Source: Argyresthia goedartella (taxonomy: Eukaryota > Arthropoda > Insecta > Lepidoptera > Argyresthiidae). Taken from it: DNA of 64,000 nt. The notes beneath the pieces are model-generated. The model did not search any database, was not told the DNA's origin, and saw nothing but the letters and a program-made list of their open reading frames with translations. Made by a program: the position numbers and the translations under genes. This document shows positions 10,821 through 20,604 of the stretch, in pieces; within the stretch, counting starts at the first letter, position 1; each line of letters opens with the position of its first letter. The DNA lies in NCBI GenBank assembly GCA_949825045.1, contig OX463812.1:3952661-4016660 (forward strand). Direction: 5' to 3'.

Positions 10821-11364
10821 TGTTCAGGCTTCTCAGCACCTAATGACCTCGTAGGGGCCCATCAGCTACGAGGTAGCGTAACGATCAGTTGCCAAGAAGT
10901 GTGAACGTCGGCGATTCACCGAGCTGAAGTAATTGGGGTCGATCTAACCTGGTCTGTGCTTCGGTCCCGTCAACCTCCTGTCTCTCTGCAAGGCCCGGGT
11001 GCACCCTAGGCTCTTCTTGGTAGACAGGTTCTTCAGCCAACCAGGTATGACTGGCAGGCCAGCTTCGATGAGCACAGTATTCCAACACAGGTTATGTTAC
11101 GTGGGAAAAACCAATCGGCCACGTAAATGCGAACTTTATCTGGTTCGGGGAACCACAACACACTCAGCTATATAGACAATCCTGAGGGAAACCCGAATAC
11201 ATTCCAGATGGCTTGCGATTTAATTTCAATACCCTAACCAAAACGCGTTTACTTTGCGAGGGCTTTCGTCTGTCAGTTGTCAAAAACTGCTAGGTTGGCA
11301 GCAACGTCAAATTCAAAATGGCCGTTCAGAAACCATCGATCGAATATCGATTTGGAATCGAACA
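10821..11364 (-). repeat. BEL-1 3' LTR
   Basis: This 544-bp terminal repeat lies downstream of integrase in the element's sense. It begins TG and ends CA on the plus strand and matches 17522-18065 except at 11079. Confidence 0.97.
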
Positions 11365-11380
11365 ATCACCCGCCCGGACA
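11365..11380 (-). promoter_or_regulatory. BEL-1 candidate polypurine tract
   Basis: Directly next to the 3' LTR, the minus strand reads CCGGGCGGGTGAT, a G-rich run where plus-strand DNA priming is expected. Inferred from position and composition only. Confidence 0.45.
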
Positions 11381-11396
11381 GGCACCCACCTGTCTC

Positions 11397-12358
11397 TTAA
11401 TCTACGGGCAGCCGAGACAACGTTGCTACCGCTCGTTTTAGAACCGAGCCTCCTACTAGAACCTCTGCAGACCGGGGGGTCCCGTCCTTGCCAGGGAACA
11501 AGTTAACAATGCGCCCCCTGCGCCAACGTAGTGGCGGTAGGTTAGCATCCTTAACCAGAACGAGGTCACCAAAACTAGGGGGGCTGGTTTTGTCAGTCCA
11601 CTTAAGGCGCTGTTGTAAGATATGCAGATACTCGAGCGACCAACGCTTCCAGAAATTCTGAGTAAACTGCTGCAACATCTGATACCTTGACAACCGATAC
11701 AATTTCACTCCCTCAAAGAGGTGCTCGGGCAACGCGTTAAGTGGCTGTCCTATCAAGAAATGGCCTGGGGTCAGAGCCTCCAGGTCATTTGGATCCGAGC
11801 TGAGCGGACACAACGGTCGCGAATTGAGAACGGCCTCGATCTTACAAAACAATGTCGCGAGCTCCTCAAAAGTCAGCGCGGAATGACCTACTATACGCCC
11901 CAAGTGCGTCTTAGCTGACTTAACTACGGCCTCAAAAATCCCACCCCAGTGGGGGCAAATCGGTGGGCTGAAGGTCAACTGTATACCCCGCCGGGAGAGG
12001 GCCGTTCCAATATCCACTTTATTTACATTCAAAAAGTTGACTATCTCTCGTAAGTATCGTTCCGCACCGATGTAGTTAGTGCCGTTATCAGAGCGGATCA
12101 AAGTAGAAGTCCCCTTCGAGAAACAAACCTATCCAAACAAGCAATGAAAGCCTCTGTCGAGAGATCAGCAACGAGCTCGAGATGTACCGCCTTGGTGGAT
12201 AAACAAACAAACACACATAGGTACGCCTTGTATTGCCTAGCGGTACGCAATCGTGAACTCTTCACCATAAACGGTCCTGCAAAATCCGTACCAACACCTG
12301 AAAACGGTCTGACCTCATTCACACGATCAGGGGGCAAGTCCCCCATGAGAGGTTGCAT
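11397..12358 (-). pseudogene. BEL-1 integrase core and C-terminal domain (frame-broken)
   Basis: Two overlapping minus-strand frames make up the rest of the pol protein. 12098-12358 starts with the PLMGDLPPDRV block that follows the zinc domain and carries DFAGPF and STKAVHLELV. 11397-12101 carries the second acidic motif (SDNGTNYIGAER), HWGGIFEA and the LNSRPLCPL block of BEL integrases. The step from pol into the first frame occurs near 12350, and the step between the two frames lies at a G run near 12115. Each is equivalent to loss of one base. With intact LTRs, these may be assembly errors. Ends at a stop 33 bp from the 3' LTR. Confidence 0.9.
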
Positions 12359-15282
12359 GCAGCCTTAAGTCTATAACAAGGCATGCACCGAAACACGATG
12401 TTCCGTATGACACGGCGGGCAGATAAGATCCAAAACTCCCGCTGGAGCGTGGCCAACAACGCGTTACAGCCGGCATGCGCGTTTTTAATATGACGATCAG
12501 TCACCAGCAATTCAACTAACTGTCCCCCCTTGGGGAGCAGAAGTGGGTGACGAGCCGAATACGACAGATTCGCATTGCGCAATCTTCCTCCTACCCGAAG
12601 TAACCCGGTCGAATCAACAAAGGGGTTGAGACGCGCGACGGCTCCCTTCAATTTCGAACGTCCACTTCGTATAATCTCCAATTCTGCCCCAAACTTCGAG
12701 GACTGTACCAACCGGACCAAATTCAATAGCGACTCGTTTCGCTCTGCCGGAGTCAGAATAGGGTTCAACGTTCGCTGATCGCGAGGAGTACGACAATTTC
12801 GAGCGAATCTCCTAATCCAAGTGGACACGTTTATCAACTTGTCAAGTGAGCTATACCGGTCCAGCAGAAACCCGGCGTCAGGGTCCTCAGCCTTCTGGGT
12901 AACATGCACGGCCGCTCTGGGGCCATGATCCGAAGATACTACTACATGGCTGTGGGGCCAGTCCGATTCTATCTTGGCAAGCCAGGGTGGTCCCCACCAC
13001 AAATGGTGTCTAACGAGTTCAGGAGCCCGACATCCCCTGGATGCACAATCAGACGGGTTCAATTCTCCTGGTACATGTCTCCAGGTCAGTGGGACCTCAG
13101 ACGACACAATCTGGGAGACACGGTTCGCAACAAAAACCTCTAAGTTATGGACCGAAGCCTTCAGCCAGCACAAAACAATCTGGCTGTCCGTCCACGCGTA
13201 CACCGTATCCTCCAAAACCACTGACCCACGCAACACTGTTAGAGTGTGATTCAAAAGTTTGGTCAAAAGAGCAGCCCCGGACAGTTCCAGTTTTGGAATC
13301 GTCATCCTTGTCCGAATAGGCGCTACCTTGCTTTTTGCCAAAACCAAATGCACGTCGACCTCCCCGGTGGAGGTGCCGGTTCGCAAATAAACCGCTGCCG
13401 CAAAGCCTCGTTCAGAGGCATCACAAAACCCGTGAAGGGTTGCCCTGTAATCCCCAGCAGGGACCAATTTCCTCGGCAGCGATACATTATTTATGTCCGA
13501 TAGCGAGGTGAACATTCGTGTCCAATCAGTCAACAAATCACCTGAGAGGTGAGTGTCCCAGGTCAACTGAGCCGCCCATAGCCTTTGCATAAAACATTTG
13601 AGAGCAAAGGTGACTGGAGAAATCCATCCATTCGGGTCGAACGTTCTCGCAATCGTTGACAGTACTGACCGCTTCGTCCAGGCCTTCGGTGTTTCTAAAA
13701 CCACCCGATAGGTAAACTCATCATGGACGGGCCGGTACTGAATTCCAAGCACTGACAACATGTTAGGGTTGTCAGGATTCTCAAAAACGTGCGGGTCTTG
13801 TTGAAACTCATCTGGGAGACCAGCCATCAACTCAGGGGAGTTGGACATCCACTTGCGTAGTTCATAGCCGCCTCGTTCCAGCAATTGAATGAGCTCGTCA
13901 CGTCGGTCCAGAGCTTGCTCTACACTGGCTGCCCCTGTGCAGACGTCATCGACGTACAAATCTTGCTCCAGGATAGCGGCGGCTCTAGGATAGCTCACAC
14001 GGTCACGCGACGCCAACTCCCGCAGGGTACGCATCGCCAAATACGGGCTAGACCGTAACCCATACGTGTTCGTGTTTAACTCATAGACCTTGACTGGCTC
14101 GGCCGTGGACTCACGCCACAGTATCAACTGATACCTTCTGTCAGCCGGATGAATTACCGTTTGCCTAAACATCATCCGAATGTCTGCGACAAATACAATC
14201 TGGTGCCTCCGAAAGCTCGTGAGAATATCCGAAATATCACGACTCAACTTGGGTCCCGAATGTAGACACTGATTCAGGGACATCCCGTTCGAGGTAGGTG
14301 CTGACCCATCAAAAACAACTCGAATCTTGCCGGTAGGGGTTCGTAGGACGGCATGGTGTGGAAGGAAACAATGATCCTCAGATCTCCAGTCCACACCCGA
14401 TACCGACATGTGTCCTAACGACTCATACTCCCTCATGAAATCAACATATTTTTGTTTAAATACGGCGTCCCTTGTCATCCTACGCTCCATCGACATCAAT
14501 CTCGTCTCAGCCATCTTCCTAGATTCTCCTAGTGGCGGTCGATCGGCCCTGAAAGGCAGTCGAGTTACAAAACGACCAGAACGAAGGCGACTAGTACTAT
14601 TCTGGTAAAACAACTCGCACTCTTCTTCGTCTGCGTCGACTCGACGAACGGTGGGAGGTTCCTCTATCTCCCAGAAACGTTGGATAACGTCTGACAACGC
14701 TGAGCCAATAAGTATGCCATCTGACTCGGCAGGCCTAACCATTGGCAATGCCGGACCCATGATCACGTGACCAAACTTAGTATCCACAGCAATCAACCCG
14801 TCCGGCTGAAGAACTCGCCGATCCGACAACAGAAACCTACCCAGAACGTCTGCTCCCAGTAGCAGGTCGACCGGGGCTGGAGTGTCAAAATCGGGATCCG
14901 CCAACTTGAGTCCTGATGTCAGGAATCGAACGGCCGGATTCAACTTCACCAAGGGGTGTCTGCCCATGACATGCGTCATTACTAAAGCTTGCACGGATGT
15001 TTTTGTCAAAATGTCATAACGTGGAGAGAACGTGATCACCGATTGACCAACTACATTCGTAACCGTAACATTCCCCACGCCCCGTATTGATTTATTATAC
15101 CTATTTACCTTGAGGCCCAACCATTTTGCTAAATCATTCGATACAATGCAGCCCTGAGCTCCAGAATCTAATAGGGCGCGAACGTATGTTGGGTTGCCCG
15201 CCAAATCCCAAACAAGCACAGAGGCGATCGGTAACACCACCGTCTCCGGTTGGGGGGCAACAAATGGTTGGGCCGCAAATTC
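12319..15282 (-). CDS. BEL-1 pol: protease, reverse transcriptase, RNase H, integrase zinc domain
   Basis: About 973 residues counted from the first start-like codon at 15240; the frame is open from 15282. Protease motif LLDSGAQG at residues 24-31. Reverse transcriptase with RVVFDGSAPTSNG (~306), FVADIRMMFR (~349) and the catalytic box LYVDDVC (~428). RNase H with CDAS (~606), WTDSQ (~684) and the NPSDCASRG block (~728). Integrase zinc domain (HIKNAHAGC... CMPCYR) near the C-terminus. A TAG codon at 15283-15285 separates it from upstream open sequence in the same frame, and gag ends in a different frame (-1 relative). It could be made by frameshifting, or the breaks could be artefacts. Confidence 0.93.
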   Translation of the reverse strand, partial: EFAAQPFVAPQPETVVLPIASVLVWDLAGNPTYVRALLDSGAQGCIVSNDLAKWLGLKVNRYNKSIRGVGNVTVTNVVGQSVITFSPRYDILTKTSVQALVMTHVMGRHPLVKLNPAVRFLTSGLKLADPDFDTPAPVDLLLGADVLGRFLLSDRRVLQPDGLIAVDTKFGHVIMGPALPMVRPAESDGILIGSALSDVIQRFWEIEEPPTVRRVDADEEECELFYQNSTSRLRSGRFVTRLPFRADRPPLGESRKMAETRLMSMERRMTRDAVFKQKYVDFMREYESLGHMSVSGVDWRSEDHCFLPHHAVLRTPTGKIRVVFDGSAPTSNGMSLNQCLHSGPKLSRDISDILTSFRRHQIVFVADIRMMFRQTVIHPADRRYQLILWRESTAEPVKVYELNTNTYGLRSSPYLAMRTLRELASRDRVSYPRAAAILEQDLYVDDVCTGAASVEQALDRRDELIQLLERGGYELRKWMSNSPELMAGLPDEFQQDPHVFENPDNPNMLSVLGIQYRPVHDEFTYRVVLETPKAWTKRSVLSTIARTFDPNGWISPVTFALKCFMQRLWAAQLTWDTHLSGDLLTDWTRMFTSLSDINNVSLPRKLVPAGDYRATLHGFCDASERGFAAAVYLRTGTSTGEVDVHLVLAKSKVAPIRTRMTIPKLELSGAALLTKLLNHTLTVLRGSVVLEDTVYAWTDSQIVLCWLKASVHNLEVFVANRVSQIVSSEVPLTWRHVPGELNPSDCASRGCRAPELVRHHLWWGPPWLAKIESDWPHSHVVVSSDHGPRAAVHVTQKAEDPDAGFLLDRYSSLDKLINVSTWIRRFARNCRTPRDQRTLNPILTPAERNESLLNLVRLVQSSKFGAELEIIRSGRSKLKGAVARLNPFVDSTGLLRVGGRLRNANLSYSARHPLLLPKGGQLVELLVTDRHIKNAHAGCNALLATLQREFWILSARRVIRNIVFRCMPCYRLKAACNLSWGTCPLIV

Positions 15283-15560
15283 CTAGCGAGGACCCCCGGG
15301 GCCCCACTGTGCCTGTAACCGATCAGGTATGCAGCTATACGCCAGAGGGTCCCATTGTACAAATGGCCCACGCGCCGGTTCCATTCCCAACCTACGATTC
15401 CCCTTAAAGGGGGGTGGGCGTGAATTCAACCGTGGCCGCTCCATGAGCGGGGGGGACATCACATGTGACCGACGAGGACAAGGCGACGAGCGGGGCGACA
15501 ACTGAGGCGGCGTCCGAACCGCACCCGCATAGCTCGAAGGTGTCCCATGCCACCCGCCCG

Positions 15561-16982
15561 TTACGGCCTGCTCAACACACCCAATGTCCCGCTGGGTCGG
15601 ATGCTGAGTCGCAACCGAATACTCAGGGCCTGAGTGCGGCCCTGCACCCTGGTACTGCCCTGTGCACGTGGGGACGTTGGCCCCTGAGTTGCGCTCCGAG
15701 TCGCAAACGAATTCTCAGGGCCCCATGCCGTGTCACCCTGGATACGGCCCTGTGGAGGCTGTTGGCCGGACCGGTTCATGCACAACAGATTGTTGTGGGC
15801 CCCACCACAATATCCGCACATTTTTGTGCGCGTGCAGTCCCTAGCCATGTGTGGCCCGAGGCACAGGAAACACCAGCTCCGCTTCTTGGCCATCCGGCGC
15901 CGTCCCTGAACCCTAAGTTCCCCGAACTTATTGCAATTGGCCACAGCATGGCCAATCTGCCTACAACATGGGCAGGTCTCACTATGTGGGGTCAATGCAC
16001 TCACAGTCCCATATGACTGCCGGTTGGTGCGGTCCTTCCTCGTCGGAGGGCCCCTACTCACAGCGCTCCCGGCAGCTCTCTGTGGCTCCGAAGGATGGGT
16101 GACCGTCAACCCCAAATTCTCTGCCCGTCGAGCCTCCTCTTCCAAGAATCCGACCAAGTCGGAGAAGGCGGGCAGGTCCTCGGCCGACCTCCCGTGAGAC
16201 TGTTCGAAACGAGTCTGCACGTCAGCGGGTAGGCGGGAAATTACAATGTACAACAGTAGGTACGACCATTCACCAACCGGAAGTCCAAGATTCTCTAGAG
16301 CCTTGGTGACGGACAACAATGGGTTTAAAACCTCCGTCTGTATGGCCCTGACCTTGTTTACAACCGGGATACCAAACAAACGGTTCAGTTGGGCATCGGC
16401 CAACCTCCGTTTGTTATGGTAACGTCTGACCAACAATTGCCTGGCCGTTTCATAGTTACCCTCCGTAACTGTCAAATGAGCGACCAGCTCCCTAGGCTCA
16501 CCCCTCAATGCTGCCACCAGCTGAGCCATCTTGACAGACTTGGTAATGTCCGATCGCATGTGCACCAAACTGTCGAACAGATTGATGAAGCTCATCCATT
16601 CACCGGACACGCCGTCACAAGTAGGCATAGTTATGGCAGGTAACCTGGACCCCGATCCCTGAAGCGGCAGAGGTGCTTCAATGTCACCACCATGGCTGGA
16701 CTCGCGCTGTCTACGTATGTCCGCAGCCTTCTGCGTGATAGCAGCTGCCATCTCCATACATTGGTCGACATCCCCTATCAACCGTGACAGCCTGTCAGGT
16801 GCGCAACCATCAACTGATTCCGCCTGCGCGGACAATTCGAGCACCCTGTTGTAACGTTCCTTAACGTCCATAGACCGCTCCAATACCACATCATGCCTAT
16901 CTAAACGGTCTGTCAGACCGTGTGCGGAGGAAAACCACCTGAGTTCCTTAGAAACACCCTTCTGGATTTCAGATAACGACAT
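15561..16982 (-). CDS. BEL-1 gag
   Basis: 473 residues from an ATG (MSLSEIQK) to a stop at 15561. It forms the virus-like particle core and binds the element RNA. The middle has the BEL gag pattern (LPAITMPTCDG, then MSFINLFDSLVH and LRGEPRELVAHL), the retrotransposon gag domain of this superfamily. It is followed by clustered Cys/His zinc motifs (CPCCRQIGHAVANC, CFLCLGPHMARDC, CGYCGGAHNNLLC). The tail after the zinc motifs (15602-15760) contains an internal direct repeat with period about 91 bp. The 5' leader before it (16983-17500) has no open frame. Confidence 0.92.
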   Translation of the reverse strand: MSLSEIQKGVSKELRWFSSAHGLTDRLDRHDVVLERSMDVKERYNRVLELSAQAESVDGCAPDRLSRLIGDVDQCMEMAAAITQKAADIRRQRESSHGGDIEAPLPLQGSGSRLPAITMPTCDGVSGEWMSFINLFDSLVHMRSDITKSVKMAQLVAALRGEPRELVAHLTVTEGNYETARQLLVRRYHNKRRLADAQLNRLFGIPVVNKVRAIQTEVLNPLLSVTKALENLGLPVGEWSYLLLYIVISRLPADVQTRFEQSHGRSAEDLPAFSDLVGFLEEEARRAENLGLTVTHPSEPQRAAGSAVSRGPPTRKDRTNRQSYGTVSALTPHSETCPCCRQIGHAVANCNKFGELRVQGRRRMAKKRSWCFLCLGPHMARDCTRTKMCGYCGGAHNNLLCMNRSGQQPPQGRIQGDTAWGPENSFATRSATQGPTSPRAQGSTRVQGRTQALSIRLRLSIRPSGTLGVLSRP

Positions 16983-17500
16983 GATCGGAACGATACTTAC
17001 TCACAATTTGCAGTAACTCAATTTTATTGGACCCTCCAGTCTACAACCCAAACGAGGGAACCCTAAACCACAACTTAAACAATGTTGTTTTCCTTAAACA
17101 ATAGGAACCGAGTTTTATATCTATATAAATTCTGTAAATACAATTTAGTTTCCCTTTATCATTATAACACACACAGATAGTCAATATTAGTTCAAGTTAT
17201 AAATTGCTATAAACTGAAAACAATGTAATAGCCTGCTATCAATAGATGTAACTACCTATGTTAACCAAAACATTCATTCAATAGCATTACTAGACCACTA
17301 ACAGATTGACTAACTGGTACTTCAATGCAATTTTCAATTCAATATCTGTCTATCTACTACCAGCAATAGACCTATAGCTTACAATACTACCAATCTATTT
17401 GGATATAGGAACAACAAGTTACTTAACCGCCTATACCTACAGATTGATAGTCCCAAATCGTGCCTTCCTGGAGCCCTTGACGGCTGCAAATCTCAGGAAA

Positions 17501-17517
17501 CCACGCTCTAATTACCA
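17501..17517 (-). promoter_or_regulatory. BEL-1 primer-binding site
   Basis: Four bases inside the 5' LTR, the minus strand reads TGGTAATTAGAGCGTGG. It starts with TGG, the complement of a tRNA 3' CCA end, in the expected place. I do not assign the tRNA. Confidence 0.65.
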
Positions 17518-17521
17518 AAAT

Positions 17522-18065
17522 TGTTCAGGCTTCTCAGCACCTAATGACCTCGTAGGGGCCCATCAGCTACGAGGTAGCGTAACGATCAGTTGCCAAGAAG
17601 TGTGAACGTCGGCGATTCACCGAGCTGAAGTAATTGGGGTCGATCTAACCTGGTCTGTGCTTCGGTCCCGTCAACCTCCTGTCTCTCTGCAAGGCCCGGG
17701 TGCACCCTAGGCTCTTCTTGGTAGACAGGTTCTTCAGCCAACCAGGTATGACTGGCAGGCCAGCTTCGATGAGCACAGTGTTCCAACACAGGTTATGTTA
17801 CGTGGGAAAAACCAATCGGCCACGTAAATGCGAACTTTATCTGGTTCGGGGAACCACAACACACTCAGCTATATAGACAATCCTGAGGGAAACCCGAATA
17901 CATTCCAGATGGCTTGCGATTTAATTTCAATACCCTAACCAAAACGCGTTTACTTTGCGAGGGCTTTCGTCTGTCAGTTGTCAAAAACTGCTAGGTTGGC
18001 AGCAACGTCAAATTCAAAATGGCCGTTCAGAAACCATCGATCGAATATCGATTTGGAATCGAACA
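17522..18065 (-). repeat. BEL-1 5' LTR
   Basis: 544 bp, next to the primer-binding site and gag. Identical to 10821-11364 apart from one base (17780). The duplicated CATAT follows at 18066-18070. Confidence 0.97.
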
Positions 18066-18292
18066 CATATTGATCTAGCCCCAAACTAGGATTCCCTGTA
18101 TCTTGGGTACTAGACAACGATACACAAACTTATACAGATAAATATTATACTTAGATAGATAAACAACCATGACTAGGGTCAAACATCCGTTCTCATCAAA
18201 CAAATATTTGCCCCCACCTCGACTCGAACCCGGGACCCTTGGCTTCGTAGGCAGGGTCACTGCCGACTCGGCCATTCGGGTCGTCGATCATT
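18066..18292 (-). mobile_element. SINE family A, 5' part, split by BEL-1
   Basis: Minus-strand box A TGGCCGAGTCG and box B GGGTTCGAGTC show a tRNA-derived head, followed by the family body (AGATACAGGGAATCCTAGTT). It continues the fragment at 10780-10820; the interruption is the BEL-1 insertion. Other copies are at 44478-44735 and 54345-54602. Confidence 0.85.
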
Positions 18293-18309
18293 TTGTCTAA
18301 TTTTAAATA

Positions 18310-18557
18310 CGGTATTTGACAAGGTAGTCCAATAAATCTAGAAACGTATCTCAGACTGAACTTATTTCAACTAAAACGTTTGACAATATTAGAATTGTAT
18401 TTTTCCAACAGTTGTATTTTATAAACTCAATTGTAAATTGTGTAAAAAAAGACAGCATTTGACTATGATGTCACATGCTAGAATATCATAGAGCTCGTGA
18501 ATAAAATAACGGTTTTGACAGTCCCTAAAAAGTGTCTATTTTGACAGTCAAATACCG
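18310..18557. mobile_element. Tc1/mariner-type MITE, 248 bp
   Basis: Terminal inverted repeats CGGTATTTGAC (18310-18320) and GTCAAATACCG (18547-18557), flanked on both sides by TA (18308-18309 and 18558-18559). TA duplication and short TIRs suggest mobilisation by a Tc1/mariner transposase. No coding sequence. Confidence 0.75.
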
Positions 18558-18689
18558 TATTGTGTTAGCGATGTGCACATATATTGTGACCGCGTTTTAT
18601 TCAATTGATTTATTTATGTATGAGAATTACGACACTCATTACTAAGGTAGTACGAATTATCATTTGCACGTGGAAATTTTATATAATAC

Positions 18690-20604
18690 TTACTCATAAT
18701 AAATATAATAATACCTTACCTTTCGGAAAGAAACTTTTCTAATATATTTGCGCGTTGCGGTGCGGGCGTAGCCGGCGGTCGGTGGCGGCAGCGCGGGCGG
18801 CGGCGTGGACTGCGTTGGTGCCGGCGGTGGTGTAGGGGGCAAAGTGCTGTGCACCAACCATCCACATAGCAGCTTTCTGATGATCGTCACTACTCCAATA
18901 ATGACTAAGATTCCGCATACCACATAAATCATGGTGTAGTGATGAATATCGTGATAGGAGATGTCTGTTGATATTACTTCTGCTTGCTTCAGCTTGTTTA
19001 TCCTCTCTCCTAGCAGGGATAATTGTTGTTGCATGTCGCGTGAATCATCCTGTGATGGAGTGGTAGGGATGGTAATGTTGATGATGTTATTTATCTGAGG
19101 AATCTTAGGTACATATATATCTGGTCTTAATTTCACTTCACTTGTTTGAAGTTTATGTGGCGTCACGGTGAAACTATCCGTTTTTATGACGCAGTTAGGA
19201 CTCACATGTATTAGACCACTTTTACTCAGCTGATGCGATGTCACCTGATCTTCGCATATTGTTCGGACTTGACACCGATTACAGCAAAAATAAAGGTATG
19301 TGTTTACGCTGTTGACTTCTTGCCACTTATTTCTGCATATCTTGCTCATTGTTGTACATTCTGCAGCTTCCAGGTCACAAAAACTCTTGTCGTCTTTTAG
19401 GTGATACTCTGATTTCATGAGTTGGCAAAAATGAGTTTGATATAGAACCAAACAGGAACTGATGTCGCTCTCGGTCAAAGGAATGTAAATGTCCTTTTTC
19501 ATGTTTAACGCAATGTAATCTGATACTGGGACAACACTGATTGCTTGTTGTCCTGTCGCTTCAGATATCGGTATCATTTTATGAATTTCGTAACTGTCTC
19601 GACTGATGAGTGGCAGTTTTATTTCAAAGAGAAGTACGTCGTCCAAAAATCGTGATTTTACTTGTATTAATTTATAAATTTTGTACACTTCTGTGTGGAG
19701 GTTCTCCAACGGCAGCGATACATCTTTGGGTAAATGGCTTGCAATTGTCGTCAATTCCTTGATGAGTTGCTCGGGAGTTAACAAATGGTAATCGAACCGA
19801 CCGTGGTGTAGATCGGTGATAGTATCTAATAATGTGTTTTGAATTTTCCGTAGACTGAGTAGCATGTTGCTTGCTGTTGTCGCTCCTATGGTGAAGGAAC
19901 TAATGATGCGATTTCGTTGGGCTTCATCGTTCAGTTGCTTTAGGGATTCTTCTATTGCGTTCATATGTTGGTTTATCACCTTGCGTTGCTTTTCCATAGT
20001 ATTTTCGGGTCCCTTTAACAAACTGAACTCTGCCTCTATGATTGAAGTCTGATTTTTCCAAAGTGATGCTATATGTCTCTCATTGTCTCGAACTAGAGCT
20101 ATGTCTTTCCTGTATTGTTGGGCGAAATTTTCATCCAATACTCCAAACAATCCGTTAGCGAGATATCCGACACCATTAATGAGACCTCGGCGCCGGCGCT
20201 GTCTGGCAAGTCGCATGCTCGACGTGTGCTGAGTAATTAATACCTGATCGTAGTACTCTAGTTCGGAGAATCCGTGCCGTAATTGAAGTAGTATGACGGC
20301 ACAGTGGGCTTGTTCCCGTATCATATTACAAGTCTGTTGGAGCGTTTGTGTATATTTGTTGAACGCGTCTATTCCTTCCCAATAAGGATCCAAGTGGTAA
20401 TAAGCGACGATTTTCCACTCGTCTTTAATCAGCGTCATATCTGAGATCTTGTCGAAATATATCGCTTGTCCTTTCCTGAATTGTGTAACGTTTGTATTGC
20501 AGTGAGAATTGCAGACGAGTGTTAGCAGCAGAAATAAAGCTGTTACCACTGCACTGAGATTGCACTTGATAGGACTGACTGCGCTAGTTCACGTTGGCCT
20601 CTGT
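18690..20604 (-). pseudogene. BEL-2 env: baculovirus F-like envelope glycoprotein
   Basis: A 619-residue open frame (18690-20549), with open sequence reaching upstream to about 20604 and no ATG ahead of the signal-like hydrophobic start. Near residue 116 a furin-type site RQRRRR precedes a glycine-rich hydrophobic stretch (LINGVGYLANGLFG) with the look of a fusion peptide. A membrane segment (YVVCGILVIIGVVTII) lies about 80 residues from the end, followed by a proline-rich cytoplasmic tail. This layout is known from insect errantivirus/BEL env proteins related to baculovirus F. The stretch itself is uninterrupted. Expression would need splicing or an upstream start, and the parent element is broken, so I file it as a remnant. 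Confidence 0.85.

Larger units (their letters stand above)
10821..18065 (-). mobile_element. BEL-1: complete BEL/Pao LTR retrotransposon, 7245 bp
   Basis: The element is bounded by two 544-bp LTRs that begin TGTTCAGG and end CGAACA and differ at one position (A at 11079, G at 17780). It is flanked by the 5-bp duplication CATAT. Coding is on the minus strand in the order gag, protease, reverse transcriptase, RNase H, integrase, which is the BEL/Pao order. One mismatch in 544 bp implies a very recent insertion. The coding region is nevertheless split into four frames, each step being equivalent to a one-base loss. It sits inside a SINE family A copy. Confidence 0.97.

Noticed and set aside
10885..11088. 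Identical 67-residue frames at 10885-11088 and 17586-17789
   Set aside because: Both lie within the two BEL-1 LTRs; the match reflects the LTR repeat, not a gene pair.
15465..16016. 183-residue plus-strand frame, GC-rich
   Set aside because: Antisense shadow of BEL-1 gag; no domain, composition follows the gag tail repeats.
18560..18689. Search for a BEL-2 3' LTR left of env
   Set aside because: Only ~130 bp separate env from the MITE, and nothing there matches the sequence right of gag.
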